This document shows, piece by piece, positions 31,890 through 43,649 of a DNA stretch of 64,000 bases; the stretch's first letter is position 1; each line of letters starts with the position of its first letter. Origin of the DNA: Mucidula mucida (taxonomy: Eukaryota > Basidiomycota > Agaricomycetes > Agaricales > Physalacriaceae); assembly GCA_015501055.1 (NCBI GenBank), contig JADNYV010000055.1, positions 62,001 to 126,000 on the forward strand, in the 5' to 3' direction. The notes under the pieces are model-generated. The model was not told where the DNA came from. It was given only the letters and a program-made list of their open reading frames with translations, and searched no databases. Both the position numbers and the translations under genes were made by a program.

Positions 31890-34345
31890 ATGTCGTCTGC
31901 TCCTTCTCGTCGCTCCAACCGGATTGCCGCCGTGAAACCTGAAGCCAAAGCAAAGCGCAAGCCGAGGGCAGCTTCAGCGAAGAAGCGCGCCCGGCCAGCG
32001 TCCCCAGCGTGGATGCCGTAGAATAAAGGAAACGTCGCCTCCCGAAAAGCCCTGCAAGCGCGCCAAGACTAGCGTCGCAGTTGAATCTTCCGACCAACGT
32101 CCCGGGAAACGAGGAAAATTACAGCAGATCACCGACACACCTCTCGACATTCTTTCCGAGGTTTGGATTATTCCCCGTTGAACGTCATTGTCTCTTACAT
32201 CAACTTTCTAGATTTTCTCGTACTTGGAGCCTCTCGATCTCCTGCACATGAGTCGCACGACGAAATGCTGCGCACATATCTCATGACCAAGAAGAACGCC
32301 TTTATCTGGAGACGCGCCGTTCGGGAGTCGAGGGTCTTCCGCCTAGATTGAGACTTCAGCGAGCCGCAATATGCGAATCTACTATTCGATAACCATTGTC
32401 ATGTACGTCCAGTCATCGATTAACATTCGTGTGTTCTGATTTGCTTCGTAGAAATGTTTGAAGACACCGTCCAAATACATTCAATGGCAAGCACGCATGA
32501 GACTTTGCAAGCGCTGTTTAGAGAAGGGAACGATGTACGTGCAGCCTGTCGCCCATAAGATAAAATTACTTACTCGTTCCTTGAAGCATGGGAACGATAG
32601 AGCAACTTATACGTCATGGGCTCATAGACTCACCCCAATCCAGAGACATACTGGCGGTTACTCCGCATTTCAGGCATTCAAACAGTATGTAGTTTAGTTC
32701 CTTGATCTTTCTGATGATTGAGCCATACACTCAGACACTTCTCATATCTCGTGCTACGACATAAGCACATTCAAAAAGCTAGTCGAGGAGAGTGCACCGC
32801 TCCAGTACGGACTGCCCCAGTACAATGCATGGCTATCGCAGAAGCACAAGGAGCACAAGGCGCTTTCAAAGGTAAGATTCAGTAATTGTCTCGAATGTCT
32901 GCTTGATTGTTGTTGCAGTCCTGCAAAGAATACGAGAAATGGGCGATATCCAGAACGGAGTCACGTGCAGCAGAGCTAGACTCTCTTCGCCTGGCAAGAC
33001 TAGAAAGGTACGGCTGATGTCTTCCCTCGTCCAACGTAAATTAACGCTGTCACAGCGTTATCGAACGATTGAAAGCGGACGGGTGGGACGAAGAGGTACA
33101 ACTTCCGTCTACCCGCGAAGCGCTGCAAGTGCATACTCTAGTGAAACAGCCTCGCACACTAACAGAGCGAAGTGTGTGGCTTTCATCTGACTCCTCAATT
33201 CACGAAAAACTTACCCCCTGTCAGGTTGGAACACTATCAAACCCGCTCTCACCGAAATCATGTCAAATATCCGCGCTGATCAGCTGGAACAGAAGCTTCA
33301 GCGTGCCATTTCGGAGCGGATCCGTATCGTGGAGAGGCTCGGCAAAACGTTCTTTGCGACCTTGCCAGAAACGCCGCACCACCCACCTGCCTCTGCGCTT
33401 TGCGTCCATCAACCGTTCTTAGATATCATCAAGAACACGCCACCTGCCGAAGACGCCACGTCCAAACTCGAAGAAGCGTTCAACTCGGAGACTGTCCTGG
33501 CAATATGCGCCGAGTGGAGAGACGAACAAGAAAAACGTCTGACAGAGATGCTCCGCAGCAGACAAGGGCGCAGTACCGATCTCTCCTTGGTCGTAAACGC
33601 CTTCACCTGCGTCTATTGTGGCACGTACACCCCGCGTGTCCTGCATTACCCGCACTGTGCTTCGCACAAGTGTTTCTATTCTTACGAAGCCGTCGGGGAT
33701 ACAAAGTCGCGGTATGGACCGGGGCGCGGATTAAGACCCTCGGACAGGATGTCTACACGAAATGCCAAGGTTTCGTGAGGATGTGTGGGCTCGATCCGGA
33801 TACTGCGACCGCGGCGGACATGGACGGCGCTGATGCTTTTTTTCACTGTGAGGAATGCAATACGTGCGGAGACCAAGAGATGGTGTGAAGTTGATGCGAT
33901 GGCGGAGTGCTATGGTAAGGTTTCCATTTCCATTTCATGGGCATCGTTTTCTCATTCTTGTGGTAGAACCATCATCACTTGGGGAACGTACTGTCTCGTG
34001 TCGATGACGCCGAGCTTATTGCTTTGGGCCGTGCGGAGGAAAGAGCCGTGTTGGAGCGAAACCTAGCGTACGAGCCTTCGCAGCGGTCAGCTGATCGGCA
34101 GGCCTTTGTCTGTGTCCATTGTGGTGTCGCAGAAACCTCAAGGGCTGCTCGTGCTGAGCATCTTCATTTTGTGTGAGTCTGCCCTTAGCCATTGTTATCG
34201 ATGCTGACTTCTCCACAGCCATGAGCTAGGCGTCGAGGCCAAGGCAGCGGACCACTATCGGCGTAGTTTGAAGAACACCGACACAAACGAGCTATACGTC
34301 GTGGTTGAGCAGGCGGTACATCAGGAAGGCGTCAAATCAAGTTAA
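31890..34345 (+). pseudogene. F-box protein copy A (frameshifted)
   Basis: This is a paralogue of copies B (41165-43649) and C (61958-64000). The basic Ala/Lys-rich N-terminus (RRSNRIAAVKPEAKAKRKPR) is present, but single missing bases relative to B (near 32008 and 32025) close the frame early. Downstream exons retain the family blocks: KPCKRAK, LRTYLMTKKNAFIWRRA, FKKLVEESAPLQYGLPQYNA, SALCVHQPFLDI, CGLDPDTATAADMDGAD, VCVHCGVAETSRAARAEHLH and DHYRRSLKNT. The final stop is at 34343-34345. Zinc-finger-like Cys/His pairs lie in the C-terminal third. It may be a pseudogene or contain consensus errors. Confidence 0.65.
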
Positions 34346-37300
34346 AGAAAATAGAATTCCGGGCTGTACCATCATCTCTCACATGTAGATAACTTGACAG
34401 AAGGAATGCTTTCGAGTATGTCCTTACTTTCATATACTTAAGCTGTGCAATGAAAGCTCATCGATTCTGTGAGTTCTGCATTCCTTGAGTTCTGCATTAT
34501 TTTTATGGTTGTTCCATCTAACGTTCCCCACTTCGTCTCCATTGTCCGCCGGTAAGTTATGGACTGCCACTGTCACCATTCCAATCTCGAGCACAGTTGG
34601 ACACGCAGTATAAAAGAGCCCACGATTGAAGTGTGGGCCTCGGTTCACTCCTCCTCCGATATGCCTCCTCCAACTTATCCACTCTTCGATCACCTTGAGT
34701 TTAAGCTGAAAGACAATGTGACACGGCTGGATCCTGACCTGTTTACAGGCTCAAGCCAGCTTCAATACGGGAGGCGATACTTCCCTTGCCGTACGCCGTG
34801 TTGTTCCAAAATACGTTGGGGCCCAACAATGGGACTGGGATTGGCACCTATCTGCGCGGCGAGGGCGAAAGCTTCCGGCACTTCATGCGCCCCATCCTTT
34901 CTTCTTCACTCTTCGCCGGACAAACCCTAAACGATCACCAAATGCGCTGTCCATCCTTCATGTTCAGACCCAGCACGCGTACTTTGGCCCCGTTTCTCAT
35001 GGGACAGTGTCCGTTGTGCAACATCTTTGAACTTGAACCATACACTCAGGTTGCCATTAGACCACCATCATCACCATGGACGCTGCCACCACTACATCCG
35101 AGGCTACCCTCCTATCTCAATATCTGGCCCTCAACCTCATGTTGTTCATGATTACCACCTTCACCTACGGGCTTGTCATCGTCAGGCGACATTTGGCCTC
35201 CGCTCTCTGGCCTTCCAAGATCGCTCGGTCCACGATCGAGCGCTGTGACATTACCGGGGACTACATCCACAATAACTATGCCTGGGACAGTCCTATGGTC
35301 GCTTATATTCCCCGCATTTGACTGCCCACTTCGCCTCTGCGAGTTCGGCCTGGCCCAATACACCCGTGCCTCTGCGCCACCTTTACAACCCACTTCGCCT
35401 CTGACAGTGTAGTCGGGTTTGCGCCTCTGCGCCCCTTCATAACCATATTGCATCGGTCCGCGCCTTCGCGCCGTCTCACGATAGCCACGACCGTGTATTG
35501 CCACCAGCGCCGTCTTGGTCCATCCATAGCAACCATCTCCAGATTTCATCTTTGCTACGAGTGCACGACTTGTCTTTCTGCGGCCAATTTTACCGCCTCC
35601 CGCTCACAAGCCAACAGATCGAGCAATTTATCCGTCACCAAAAACCAGGAATGCTCCAATCCAGCTTTGTGCTCCGGGCACCCTCTGGCTCTGAATCAGC
35701 TGCGGACGAGCCGATCGCATTCATTTCATACTCATACTCATACTCATACTTTCACGAGTGCCTCAGCGCAATGACCGACTTTTCAGGCTCTGTGGTCTTG
35801 TCGTTGAATCTCCCGCCGAGCACGCAATCCTGGTTTGTGGTGCTGACTCGCTCTGTACCGCCACCATGGCTCTCCTCGACCCAAAACCCCCTCACCTCAA
35901 TCTGGCCCAGGCTAATTTGACTAACAACGTCGACGCCCCGGTGCTTCTGCGTGCACTCATCTTCTTTTTTGGACCCCCTCTTTGGTTTCTTGTTTTCTCC
36001 TAGCGAGGGCGACCGACTATAGGTCGGTATTCAAGAAGTATGTTCTCTGATCCAGTGGCCAGAGGTCCGTTGGGACCTTCTCAAATGCGGAGATATCCCT
36101 GCGGGTGCTCAGTCACTGGGTGGAAATCGGGTCTCGCCCGCCAGAACATTACCACACATGGCCGTTCCTCATGGGGACCTTGTGCCGGTCTACCTACCTA
36201 CCTACCTTGGTGCCGTGGAAATCACAGTGCTGGATCCTGAGCTTGAACAACACTTCCCCAGATACGTTGAGACACAATGATGGGACTTTCAAGCAGCGAG
36301 GGCGAGATAGACTGGAGAGCCTCCTGCACTTCATGTCCTCGAAGCCTTTTGCGCCCTAGGAGATCCAATCTCTCAATACGTTGATTTCTCCATCATGATG
36401 ATTCCGAGTATGTCCCCTTTGTGCTGATATTGTTGTCCATTCGCGTGGTATGTCACATCGTGCACCAAGACTGACCAAGTGACGGACCAGTACAACCTCG
36501 TATCCACTGTCAAATCCCTTGAACTCGTATCAGGTCATCCAGCAACACGCACCTCAATCTATTCTTGACCAATCCCTCCGAAGCCCAGGCGTGGTATGTG
36601 TTCTCGTGCACGTTCCACTGCTCATCGCCTCTTTTCTTATTCCAGATCTCTTGGACTCCTGTCATTCACTGGGCTCACTTTGCGCGAGAGGGAACGAAGG
36701 CACGAGGTATATTGGCTCAGCTGGGTACCGAACACGACAATCTCTTTCCAGGCTTTGACGTCTCTGGAATCATCTTGATCGCTAACAAACAGCTTTACTG
36801 GAGCACGGATAGCTCTCAGCCTGAACCCAAGGTGATGATTTGGAGCACCATGCAATACGATAAACAGACATGTTAAGATACCCTGCACAAAAATATGTAA
36901 CCGTATCGCGAATTCATGCTCTATTACCAGACATTAACAAAGTATCAGTGTTGAAAGGAGCTAAGAGCGAACCTTTGTTTGCCCCCCCCGTAGTCATGAA
37001 TTCCGCGACCGTGACAACCTCCATATTTCGCGACTCCCCGGCTACTTCCAAGATTCCCACCAGCTTAGTCCAAGGAAAGCCGATGTGACTACGAAAGTTT
37101 CTGGATAATTAGCGCGCGTATATATTTGGGGAAAAACAAACGTACGATGCGGCCGCCCTCGTGCCAACCAAATAGAGGGGTCAATGAATGCCCGTAACAT
37201 GCAACGTCTGCTCGCAGATCCTATACGTCAAGGAGCGACTAAAGGAGAGTGCAAAAGCGGGGGACGCCGATGCAAGGAGTATGCAACGGACCCAGGACGC

Positions 37301-38009
37301 GACCGACACCAGAAGAAACTCCACACGGCAAGGGTAGTAAGACGTCACGATATTGGAATTGTGGACAAGGTCCTTGGTGATACGATGGTTGTGGCGATAG
37401 TCTGGAGACTGATGAAGGCGCACATACATCCAGGAGAAGATTAACGTACAATGCTGCCGCCTTGTGCCAACCACAGACGTTCTGGCGAGTCCTGTGTCTA
37501 GTCCATTCCAAGCCCTTCAATGCAGATGATGGGTGCAGTGACTCTTGTAGCCGGCTGATATCAACAGACCAAGGACCCTTCCACGCCCTGGATGGCAATG
37601 ACCGCCTTTACCAATCGAGACCTATGGTCGCGCTTGTTGCGAACGATGAGCGCGACGGATCCCGACGAGAACAGGCGCTTGCGGTCGATGAATGAGATGA
37701 ACTGGCATCGACTGGAAGGGTGGTGACGGTCAAGCTGGCAAGATGATGGTCGGGTAACGCTTCCGTCTGGTCCTTGTTCACTTTTCATAAATCTTTCATC
37801 AAACCTCTCTCGTCTCAAGAAACTTTGATTGCTTTGAACTTCGACATTTGACAGAACCTCAGCTCTCCGTAACTCTCCATCGTCTCTCCGAATCTCTATA
37901 TGAAACACGCCCACTTCTACATCTTCATTCCTTTATTTATTGCTGATACAGGAATGGAACCGCCAATTTTATGGAGCTATAGAATAGACGTCTTTACTCT
38001 TGCGTCTCA
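34346..38009 (+). repeat. Degenerate 3' part of duplicated unit A
   Basis: No intact gene was recognised. Segments match unit B: 34430-34720 with 43690-43990, 36785-36920 with 44507-44640, and 37140-37950 with 44850-45900. Inverted counterparts lie in unit C. A remnant open frame at 35076-35321 encodes a membrane segment (LALNLMLFMITTFTYGLVIV). Related sequence occurs near 47060-47330 and 58640-58730. Short tandem repeats are CATACT (x4, near 35728-35750) and CTAC (x4, near 36189). Confidence 0.6.
36785..36840 (+). repeat. Dispersed repeat of about 45-55 bases (five copies)
   Basis: The core is GCACGGATAGCTCTCAGCC followed by TGAACCCAAGGTGA. Copies lie at 36785-36840, 44507-44560 and 47394-47440 on the plus strand, and 53895-53940 and 60955-61005 on the minus strand. 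Shorter related pieces (AGCCTGAACTCAAGGTGA) occur near 34695, 43945, 45950, 54450, 59371 and 61565. Confidence 0.7.
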
Positions 38010-38765
38010 GCCAGTACGCATCTCAGCGTACTGGTCTTTACCTGAAGAAAGCCTGGGGAATATATGTCGTGGATCGCTTCACAGGAATCGAGATCTGGGA
38101 AAGTCCACACTTAAACATTCCTCACGTTCCCTGCCCGCATCATTCAGGATGGCCATATCAGTACCGGCGATGGCGTCTTTGGATTCGATAACGTTGGGAA
38201 GAAGCAGACCCGGCCGTATTATCTCGCGGAGGACACATCGCGAAAGCAATCCGTGCTAGCGCTTCGTCCACGGAGGGATTTCATACAGGATGTCAAGGAA
38301 CGATCAAAACAACTTACCTCTGGCCAACGACCACCGACGTTCTCGAAGCAAGGGCAGGAGTACGAAGTGACTTTACAGCACGGAACCTATTCGCAGTGGC
38401 TTTGGTGTCCGCAGGAGTTTCCCGTGCACTATTCACCCAATTACAATCGCGTACCGAGGTTTGATGTGAACAGGTGTGTTTCCTCTTTTCGGATGTCTTG
38501 CAACGGCCTTTTCCTGACGACTGCCAGATATCTCATGCGCCGCGCGCCGAACGGTCCTGTTACAGAGCGCGTCGAGCCTAATCCGCCGATACCCATTCAT
38601 GTAACGTCGAATGCGACGGAAGGGAAGCATGATAACATACGTATTGGGGAGGCGCTTTACAATCGTTTCCAGGTTGAGAAGTACCGATGTGAGTTAATGC
38701 CGGTTCGTGAAACTAGCCTTCACTGATACATATCGCAGTGTACTGGTCGTTACCGACAGAGAGTA
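38010..38765 (+). pseudogene. Rearranged glycosyltransferase-like remnants (GT3)
   Basis: The piece at about 38030-38105 corresponds to the last exon of GT2 (YWSLPEE, DRFTGIEIWES). It is followed, in the wrong order, by the start of GT2 exon 4-type sequence (about 38140-38475: DGVFGFDNVGKKQTRPYY, QGQEYEVTLQHGTYSQWLW). Exon 5 (about 38528-38690: YLMRRAPNGPVTERVEPNPP) comes next, and then only the first bases of another last exon (YWSLPTE) before homology stops at about 38765. The 5' half of the gene, with anchor and acidic motif, is absent. This looks like the tail of one copy fused to the middle of another. Confidence 0.7.
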
Positions 38766-38966
38766 TTCCAGCTCTTTTTGTTCCCACTTGTGATGCCGGC
38801 AGAGGGAGATCGACTCCCTAACAACAGCCTCTTTTTTCCACGCTCGCCTGGGGCTTTTGTTGTTGGTCCCATCAGCCCTCGCACCCTTTCCTTTAAATAG
38901 CTGTGATTTTCACTCCCAAACATCATTTTCTTCCCCCAACTTCGTAGGACACGGCGACTAATTCTC

Positions 38967-40474
38967 ATGTCTGAGTCGAAGGTACCGCTTATCCCTAACG
39001 CATCGGGGAACCACAACTAACGGTTCACAGACCTACGAGTTTCTAGGCGATATTCCAACTGCCATCCGTGATCGCGCTATCAGCGACCTCAAGTCGAGTG
39101 GCGGCCTGCGTACAACATCCTTTCTTGCTGTGACTCAACCGTACGCCGAAACCACAGAGGGTCTCTTGGAGCACATCATTGCTGGACCTTGGGTCGACGT
39201 CGACGATGCAGTGGACGATTTCATGGACCGGATCTCTGACCGCCCATTCCTCGCCGAATGTCCGCGGAACCTTCTCCTTGAGGATAATCCTGCTGGCGGG
39301 ATCTTCGATATCGTGAAGAGCCCAAATATTGGACCCATGATCTCGCTGTGTAGGAACTTGCTTGTTGTCGTTCTCGCCAATCTGGACTTTACGAAAGCGT
39401 CCGAGTCTTTTCGCTCGACATTCTGGACAAGCATCCAGGCGGCTAATTTCCGGCTTCAGGCTCTGGAGATCGTGCAGTGTACTCTGAGCGCTCGGCAGCT
39501 CGGCTGGCTCATCTCTATATTTGCCAAAGAGCAGATAGACAAGCTCAGAATCTGCGGAATCGTCTTCTCCGAAGAGAATGGTGCTGTCCCTCAGGCTCTG
39601 AGGACAGCTGCTAAGCGTCCCCTCCATGTCAAAGAGCTGAACATCAGCATCATCTCATTCAACAGCGTGCATGTCTTTACTGTACTGCTAAACCTACACA
39701 ATTCTACCTTTGGCATACATGAGCTCGATGTAGACGCCCGACACATCACACCTGCAATCATGTTAAGGATCAACGATTTCCTTCGCCACCAGCATGTCGA
39801 GATCTTATACTTTAACGTGCCTATATCGGTTACAAGTATGTCATTACTGTGCCTCATAACCTCTCTGATTAAGTCATTGAACAGTTGAAAACCCTTATCA
39901 GCTTCAGAATACACCAATTCGACTAACGGGCCTCAAGGAATTCCACTTCACGTGTCCAATCATGAATGGAATCTGGAACGTCGGCCTATTGACGTTGTAT
40001 CGCGCAACTTTGCAGGGTTACAGAGACACCGGCCTGAATTGGATTCACCCTGGACTATACTTCTATCAGGATTACGCCTCGACAGAGGACGTTATGTATG
40101 CACCTGTACCTGAACCGCATGAGCTATGGACGAGCATTGAAACCCTCATGGCTGCACGTCCGGACATTCGGCATTTAGTTGTCTCAGTGGGGTGGTTCTC
40201 GAAGGACAACCGTGTTCATGGGGGTCGCTTCCATGACGATGCGCTTCAAGATCCTAGCAATAGCCCGTATCTATTGCGAGACCACCATCTCGTCTCATTA
40301 GGAAGCCACGAGTCTCGGCGGAAGCTTCTCCGCGAAACAGTCTGGCGGTTGTTCTCGAAAATGCTTCCCAGACTTGTCCCACAGAATGGACCACTAGCCC
40401 AACTCTCATTCATGACGACATGTAACGATGGGCAGGTTCCAGCCGATATCGCACCATTCTCTGGTAGTTTGTAA
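38967..40474 (+). CDS. Leucine-rich protein, F-box/LRR-like
   Basis: Three exons (38967-38981, 39031-39835, 39885-40474) total 1410 nt for 469 residues without a break. The first exon is only five codons (MSESK) and ends at GTACCG. The protein opens TYEFLGDIPTAIRDRAISDL and has irregular leucine-rich stretches typical of solenoid LRRs (LQALEIVQCTLSARQLGWLI, HVKELNISIISFNSVHVFTV, LRINDFLRHQHVEILYFNV). No clear F-box is visible. Proteins of this kind are abundant and fast-evolving in agaricomycetes. The gene sits exactly between the truncated GT3 and the spacer that should follow it, so it appears to have been inserted into the duplicated unit. Confidence 0.65.
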
Positions 40475-40552
40475 CATACGCAAGTCATGTACCTTTCAAT
40501 AAGACCACATAGTGGGATCTTTCAAACAGTCGCATTCGAAAGTTGACTATGT

Positions 40553-41164
40553 CGTGCAGAACAGAACATCGCTATTGATTCGCTGATACCAAAAGGAGTT
40601 GCCTTGGAAGGCAATTTGGGATAGATTCTTGGCTACGTACTACTAGGACGTAGATGCCTTACATGATCTATGTCTTTCAGGCTCCCATCCAGCAGGCGCG
40701 CGCCGCGTCTACGTCTTGACTACATGAGTACTTAACTGTACTAGTCAATCGGTCTACTGGTCTGTCAGCTTTAGATACAAATGTGCCTCTCCAGGGCCAT
40801 GCAGCGATACTGCATGAATTACCGGTTATACGACGCCCTCCAACACAAAGACGTGTCGCTCGATCAACATCATGCAGCGTGGGAAGACAAGGCCAAACAG
40901 GAATGCCCAGGCTCCTTCATCTTTCTTCCTGCTCTCACCACGTCTTCACGTATTTCAGTCCGACAAAATACTGACAGAGATCTGGATTTGGCGCGTGAGC
41001 CACGCGAATATTGGCGTAGCGCTCGTGCCGATCCACAATGCACATTGCACATCACCCATTGTTCGCCCAATGGGGGACGAGCCTTACGATCAGGTGACCC
41101 AGTGTCCACCTCTTAATATTAGAGCCGAGGACAATGAGCTTGCTTTACCACCACCACCACGACA
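40553..41164 (+). repeat. Duplicated spacer between GT and F-box gene (copy B)
   Basis: This is homologous to 31280-31889. Its left end resumes GT-gene 3' flanking homology just after the leucine-rich gene. Confidence 0.7.
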
Positions 41165-43649
41165 ATGTCGTCTGCTCCTCCTCGTCGCTCCAACCGGATT
41201 GCCGCCGTGAAACCTGAAGCCAAAGCAAAGCGCAAGCCAAGGGCAGCTTCAGCGAAGAAGCGCGCCCGGCCAGCGTCCCCAGACGTGGATGCCGTAGATA
41301 CAAAGGAAACGTCGCCTCCCGGAAAGCCCTGCAAGCGCGCCAAGACTATCGTCGCAGTTGAATCTTCCGAACAACGTCCCGGACGACGAGGAAAATTACA
41401 GCAGATCACCGACACACCTCTCGACATTCTTTCCGAGGTTTGGATCATTCCCCGTTACACGTCATTGTCTTTGACATCAGGTCACTTTAGATTTTCTCAT
41501 ACTTGGAGCCTCTCGATCTCCTGCACATGAGTCGCACGACAAAAACGCTGCGCACGTATCTCATGACCAAGGAGAACGCCTTTATCTGGAGACGCGCGCG
41601 TTTGGGAGTCGAAGGTCTCCCGCCTATGATTGAAGACTTAAGCGAGCCGTTATATGCGAATCTTCTATTCGATAAACATTGTCATGTACGTGCTCCAGTC
41701 ATCGATAAGCGTTTGTGTGTCCTTAATTTCTTCTCAGAACTGTTTGAAGACACCGACCAAGTACATTCAGTGGCAATCACGAACGCGACTCTGCAAGGAC
41801 TGTTTTGGGAGAGGGACGATGTACGTGCAGCCAGCCTCTCATTAATATTTACTCATTCCTTGAAGCATGGGAACGATAGACCAACTTATACGGTATGGGC
41901 TCATAGACTCACCCAGATCTCGAGACGTACTGGCAGTTACTCCGCATTTCAGGCATTTAACCTGTACGTAGTTTGGTTCTCAGCTTTTCTTGATGATTGA
42001 CCTATACGCTCAGACGCTTCTCATATCTCGTGCTACGACATAAGCGCATTCAAAAAGCTAGTCGAGGAGAGTGCACCGTTTCAGTACGGACTGCCCCAGT
42101 ACAATGCATGGCTTGCGCAGAAGCAAAAGGAGCACAAGGATCTTTCCAAGGTGAGCTCCATTGAATGCCTTGTGCGTCTGCTCAATTGCTGTTTCAGTCC
42201 TGCGAAGAATACGAGGAATGGGTGATATTGAGAACGGAGTCCCGTGCGGCAGAGCTAGATTCTCTTCGTCGTGCAAGGCTTGAAAGGTGCGGATAGTCTC
42301 ATTCGGCGTCCGGTATAAACTGACGCTGTGGCAGCATCATTGCGCGTCTGAAGGCAGATGGCTGGGACGAAGAGGTTCAACTTCCGTATACCCGCGAAGC
42401 GCTGCAAGAGCATCCGCTAGTCAAACAACCTCGGAAGCTCACAAATCGAAGTGCGTCTCTTTGTGTCGATCCCAGCTTCACGATAAGCTTACCGCATGTC
42501 AGGTTGGGCCACTATCAATCCCGCTCTCACCGAGATCATGTCCCATATCCGCGCCGACCTGTTGATAAAACGGAAGCATGAGCTTGCCATTTCCGAGCGG
42601 ATCCATATTGTGGAGAGGCTCGTCATTACCATTTTCGCGTCATTGCCAGAAACGCCGCACCACCCACCTGCCTCTGCGCTTTGCGTCCATCAACCGTTTG
42701 TATATATCATCATGAACACGCCGGCACCTGCTGAATACGCGACGCCCAAACTCAAGGAAGCGCTCGACTTGGAGACCGTCCTGGCAATATGCGCCGAGTG
42801 GAGAGAGGAACAAGAGAAACGTCTATTAGCAATGCTCCGCAGTACAAAAGGGCGCAGTACCGATCTCTCCTTGGTCGTCAACGCCTTCACCTGTGACGAG
42901 TGCAGCAATTCCACCCCGAGTGTCCTCCATTATCCACACTTTGCTTCGCACGAGTGTTTCTATTCTACCGAAGACGTCGGGGACACGAAGGTCGCGGTAT
43001 GGACCGCGAAGGGCATCAAGACCCTCGAAAAGGCCGTCTACACCAGATGCCAAGAGTTCGTCAGGATGTGTGGGCTCGACCCGGACACTGCGACCGCGGC
43101 GGATATGGATGGCGCTGATGTGCTTTTCCATTGTGAGGAATGCGATGGCAGGCGGACATTGGTAAATGATATGAAGCTGTTTGAGTTGATGCGCTGGCGT
43201 ACGGCGATGGTAAGGATTCCATTTCCATTTCATGAACATCGTTATCTCATTCTTGTGGTAGAACCATCACCACATCGGGAAGGTGTCTCGTGTTGATGAC
43301 GCCGAGGTTATGGCCTTGGGCCGTGCGGAGGAACGAAGCGTGTTGGAGGAAGATCTAGCGTACGACTCGGAGCTTCCGCAGGGGTCAACTCATCGACAGA
43401 CTTTTGTCTGCGTCCATTGTGATGTCGCGGAGACCTCAAGGGCTGCTCGCGCTGAACATCTTCGTTCTGTGTCAGTTCATTTTTGCCCTCAACTCATGAT
43501 GTCGGTGCTGATTCTTTTCCAGACATGAGATAGGCGGCGAGCCTAATATTGTGGACCACTATCGGCGTAGTTTGAAGAACACGAACACAAACAAGCTCTC
43601 GGTTGTAGTTCAGCAGGCGGTACGTCAAGATGAAGTCGTCCAGTCTTAG
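41165..43649 (+). CDS. F-box protein copy B
   Basis: This is the best-preserved copy of the family. The N-terminus is basic and probably nuclear (RRSNRIAAVKPEAKAKRKPR, KRARPASPD). The F-box follows, split by an intron: QITDTPLDILSE joins EPLDLLHMSRTTKTLRTYLM. Then come IWRRARLGVEGLPPMIEDLS, EPLYANLLFDKHCH and NCLKTPTKYIQW, the usual cysteine-bearing region after a mushroom F-box. Later exons encode a helical region (YNAWLAQKQKEHKDLSK), a large exon (42490-43210) with SALCVHQPFVYI, NAFTCDECSNSTPSVLHYPH and CGLDPDTATAADMDGAD, and a C-terminal zinc-finger-like exon, VCVHCDVAETSRAARAEHLR. It ends DHYRRSLKNTNTNKLSVVVQ with a stop at 43647-43649. Splicing around 41830-42130 is uncertain. It is a probable SCF receptor of unknown target. 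Confidence 0.7.

Noticed and set aside
35728..35750. CATACT repeat as a functional element
   Set aside because: Four copies only, in decayed duplicated sequence; most simply a microsatellite.
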